From NCBI GenBank assembly GCA_947623455.1, contig OX392534.1, positions 12,720,001-12,784,000 on the forward strand: a stretch of DNA of 64,000 bases, written 5' to 3'. Shown piece by piece: positions 63,001 to 64,000 of the stretch. This DNA comes from Mimachlamys varia. Taxonomy: Eukaryota; Mollusca; Bivalvia; Pectinida; Pectinidae. Numbering within the stretch: position 1 is the first letter of the stretch; every line of letters begins with the position of its first letter. The notes beneath the pieces were generated by a model. It was not told the origin of the DNA and did no database searches. It saw only the letters and a program-made list of their open reading frames with translations. A program made the position numbers and the translations under genes.

Positions 63001-64000
63001 TCATCACGTCATACCTGTTATCGTAAATGCTTTATTCTAACTTGTCGATGTAAACATGACATTCTTGTAACTGTTATCATGTCATTCCTGTCACTGTCAT
63101 CACGTCATACCTGTCACTATCATCATCGCTTAATTCTAACTTGTCGATGTAAACATGACATTCTTGTAATCGTTATCATGTCATACCTGTCACTGTCATC
63201 ACGTCATACCTGTTATCGTCATCGCTTTATTCTGACTTGTCGATGTAAACATGACATTCTTGTAATCGTCATCATGTCATACCTGTCACTGTCATCACGT
63301 CATACCTGTTATCGTCATCGCTTTATTCTAACTTGTCGATGTAAACAAGACATTCTTGTAATCGTTATCATGTCATACCTGTCACTGTCATCACGTCATA
63401 CCTGTTATCGTCTTTGCTTTATTCTTGTCGATGTAAACATCACATTCCTGTAATCGTCATCATGTCATTCCTGTCACTGTCATCGCGTCATACCTGTTAT
63501 CATCATCGCTTAATTCTAACTTGTCGATGTAAACATGACATTCTTGTAATCGTCATCATGTCATACCTGTCACCCTCATCACGTCATACCTGTTATCATC
63601 ATCGCTTAATTCCAGCTTGTCGATGTAAACATGACATTCCTGTAATCGTCATCATGTCATTCCTGTCACCCTCATCACGTCATACCTGTTATCATCATCG
63701 CTTAATTCTATCTTGTCGATGTAAACATGACATTCTTGTAATCGTCATCATGTCATACCTGTCACTGTCATCACGTCATACCTGTTATCATCATCGCTTA
63801 ATTCTATCTTGTCGATGTAAACATGACATTCTTGTAATCGTTATCATGTCATACCTGTCACTGTCATCACGTCATACCTGTTATCGTCATTGCTTTATTC
63901 TGACTTGTCGATGTAAACATGACATTCTTGTAATCGTCATCATGTCATACATGTCACTGTCATCATGTCATTCCTGTCACTGTGATCGCGTCATACCTGT

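Larger units (their letters stand above)
47841..64000. repeat. Minisatellite, 96-bp unit, about 168 copies, open at right edge
   Basis: TCATGTCATACCTGTCACTG, TCATCACGTCATACCTGTTA, a TCGTCATTGCTTTATTC-type segment, TAACTTGTCGATG and TAAACATGACATTCTTGTAA recur every 96 bases to the end of the window. Length variants are 92 bases (loss of AACT before TTGTCGATG), about 105 (extra GCTTCATC) and units with an additional 23-mer. Because 96 is divisible by three, 32-residue repeat frames open up to 491 codons and stop where a 4-base deletion shifts the register; these are not genes. Homogeneity is high, so copy number depends on assembly quality. Confidence 0.98.

Noticed and set aside
48220..63453. 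Series of plus-strand proteins of 83-491 residues with Cys-rich 32-residue repeats
   Set aside because: They are translations of the 96-bp satellite. Ends coincide with 4-base deletions in units, and neighbouring ORFs begin inside the repeat, not at gene-like starts.

Overview
This is a gene-poor eukaryotic window dominated by tandem repeats. It has no operons, no bacterial-style gene packing and no complete protein gene that I can recognise. Non-repetitive DNA is AT-rich and littered with small inverted-repeat elements. Motifs typical of molluscan repeats occur, for example a TATCTCCCTTT-type core and a tRNA-headed short interspersed element carrying an ACCCGGAGAAAA-type block. I infer a marine invertebrate, most likely a bivalve mollusc. 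That is inference from repeat style; no gene anchors it.

Layout. 1-10.9 kb is mostly single-copy non-coding DNA with two small degenerate minisatellites (29 bp at 2.6 kb, about 33 bp at 4.2-4.6 kb), one CCAAT/TATA promoter candidate near 5.6 kb and one minus-strand SINE near 9.85 kb. 10.9-14.5 kb is a 50-bp minisatellite (about 72 copies) fading into a related 30-bp array to 14.9 kb. 15.6-16.3 kb may be a LINE 3' end. 16.5-17.8 kb holds one inverted-repeat transposon inserted into another. 18.3-18.7 kb is a decayed 52-65 bp repeat. 20.2-25.6 kb is a 25-bp minisatellite (about 214 copies). 27.0-28.2 kb carries several hairpin or MITE-like elements. 29.6-33.9 kb is a 36-bp array (about 120 copies). 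35.5-37.1 kb is a 21-bp array (about 75 copies). 39.9-42.5 kb is a purine-rich array of 19-24 bp units with a nested 45-bp array, preceded by two tRNA-like sequences. 44.6-45.6 kb has an intact copy of the host MITE and a double-hairpin element. 47.6 kb to the right edge is a 96-bp array (about 168 copies, not ended in the window) with a simple 23-bp repeat zone on its left flank.

Roughly half of the window is tandem repeat, in at least six large families that do not look alike in sequence. The longest open frames (up to 1,484 codons) are products of repeat units whose length is divisible by three. They are open in several frames at once, so I do not call them genes.

The strongest single result is the nested transposon at 16.5-17.8 kb. 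An 874-bp element with a perfect 54-bp terminal inverted repeat lies between exact 6-bp duplications, and the related element at 44.6-45.0 kb preserves the empty site. Its inverted-repeat arms contain a 22-bp tandem array expanded on one side only. I found no convincing new protein-based system.
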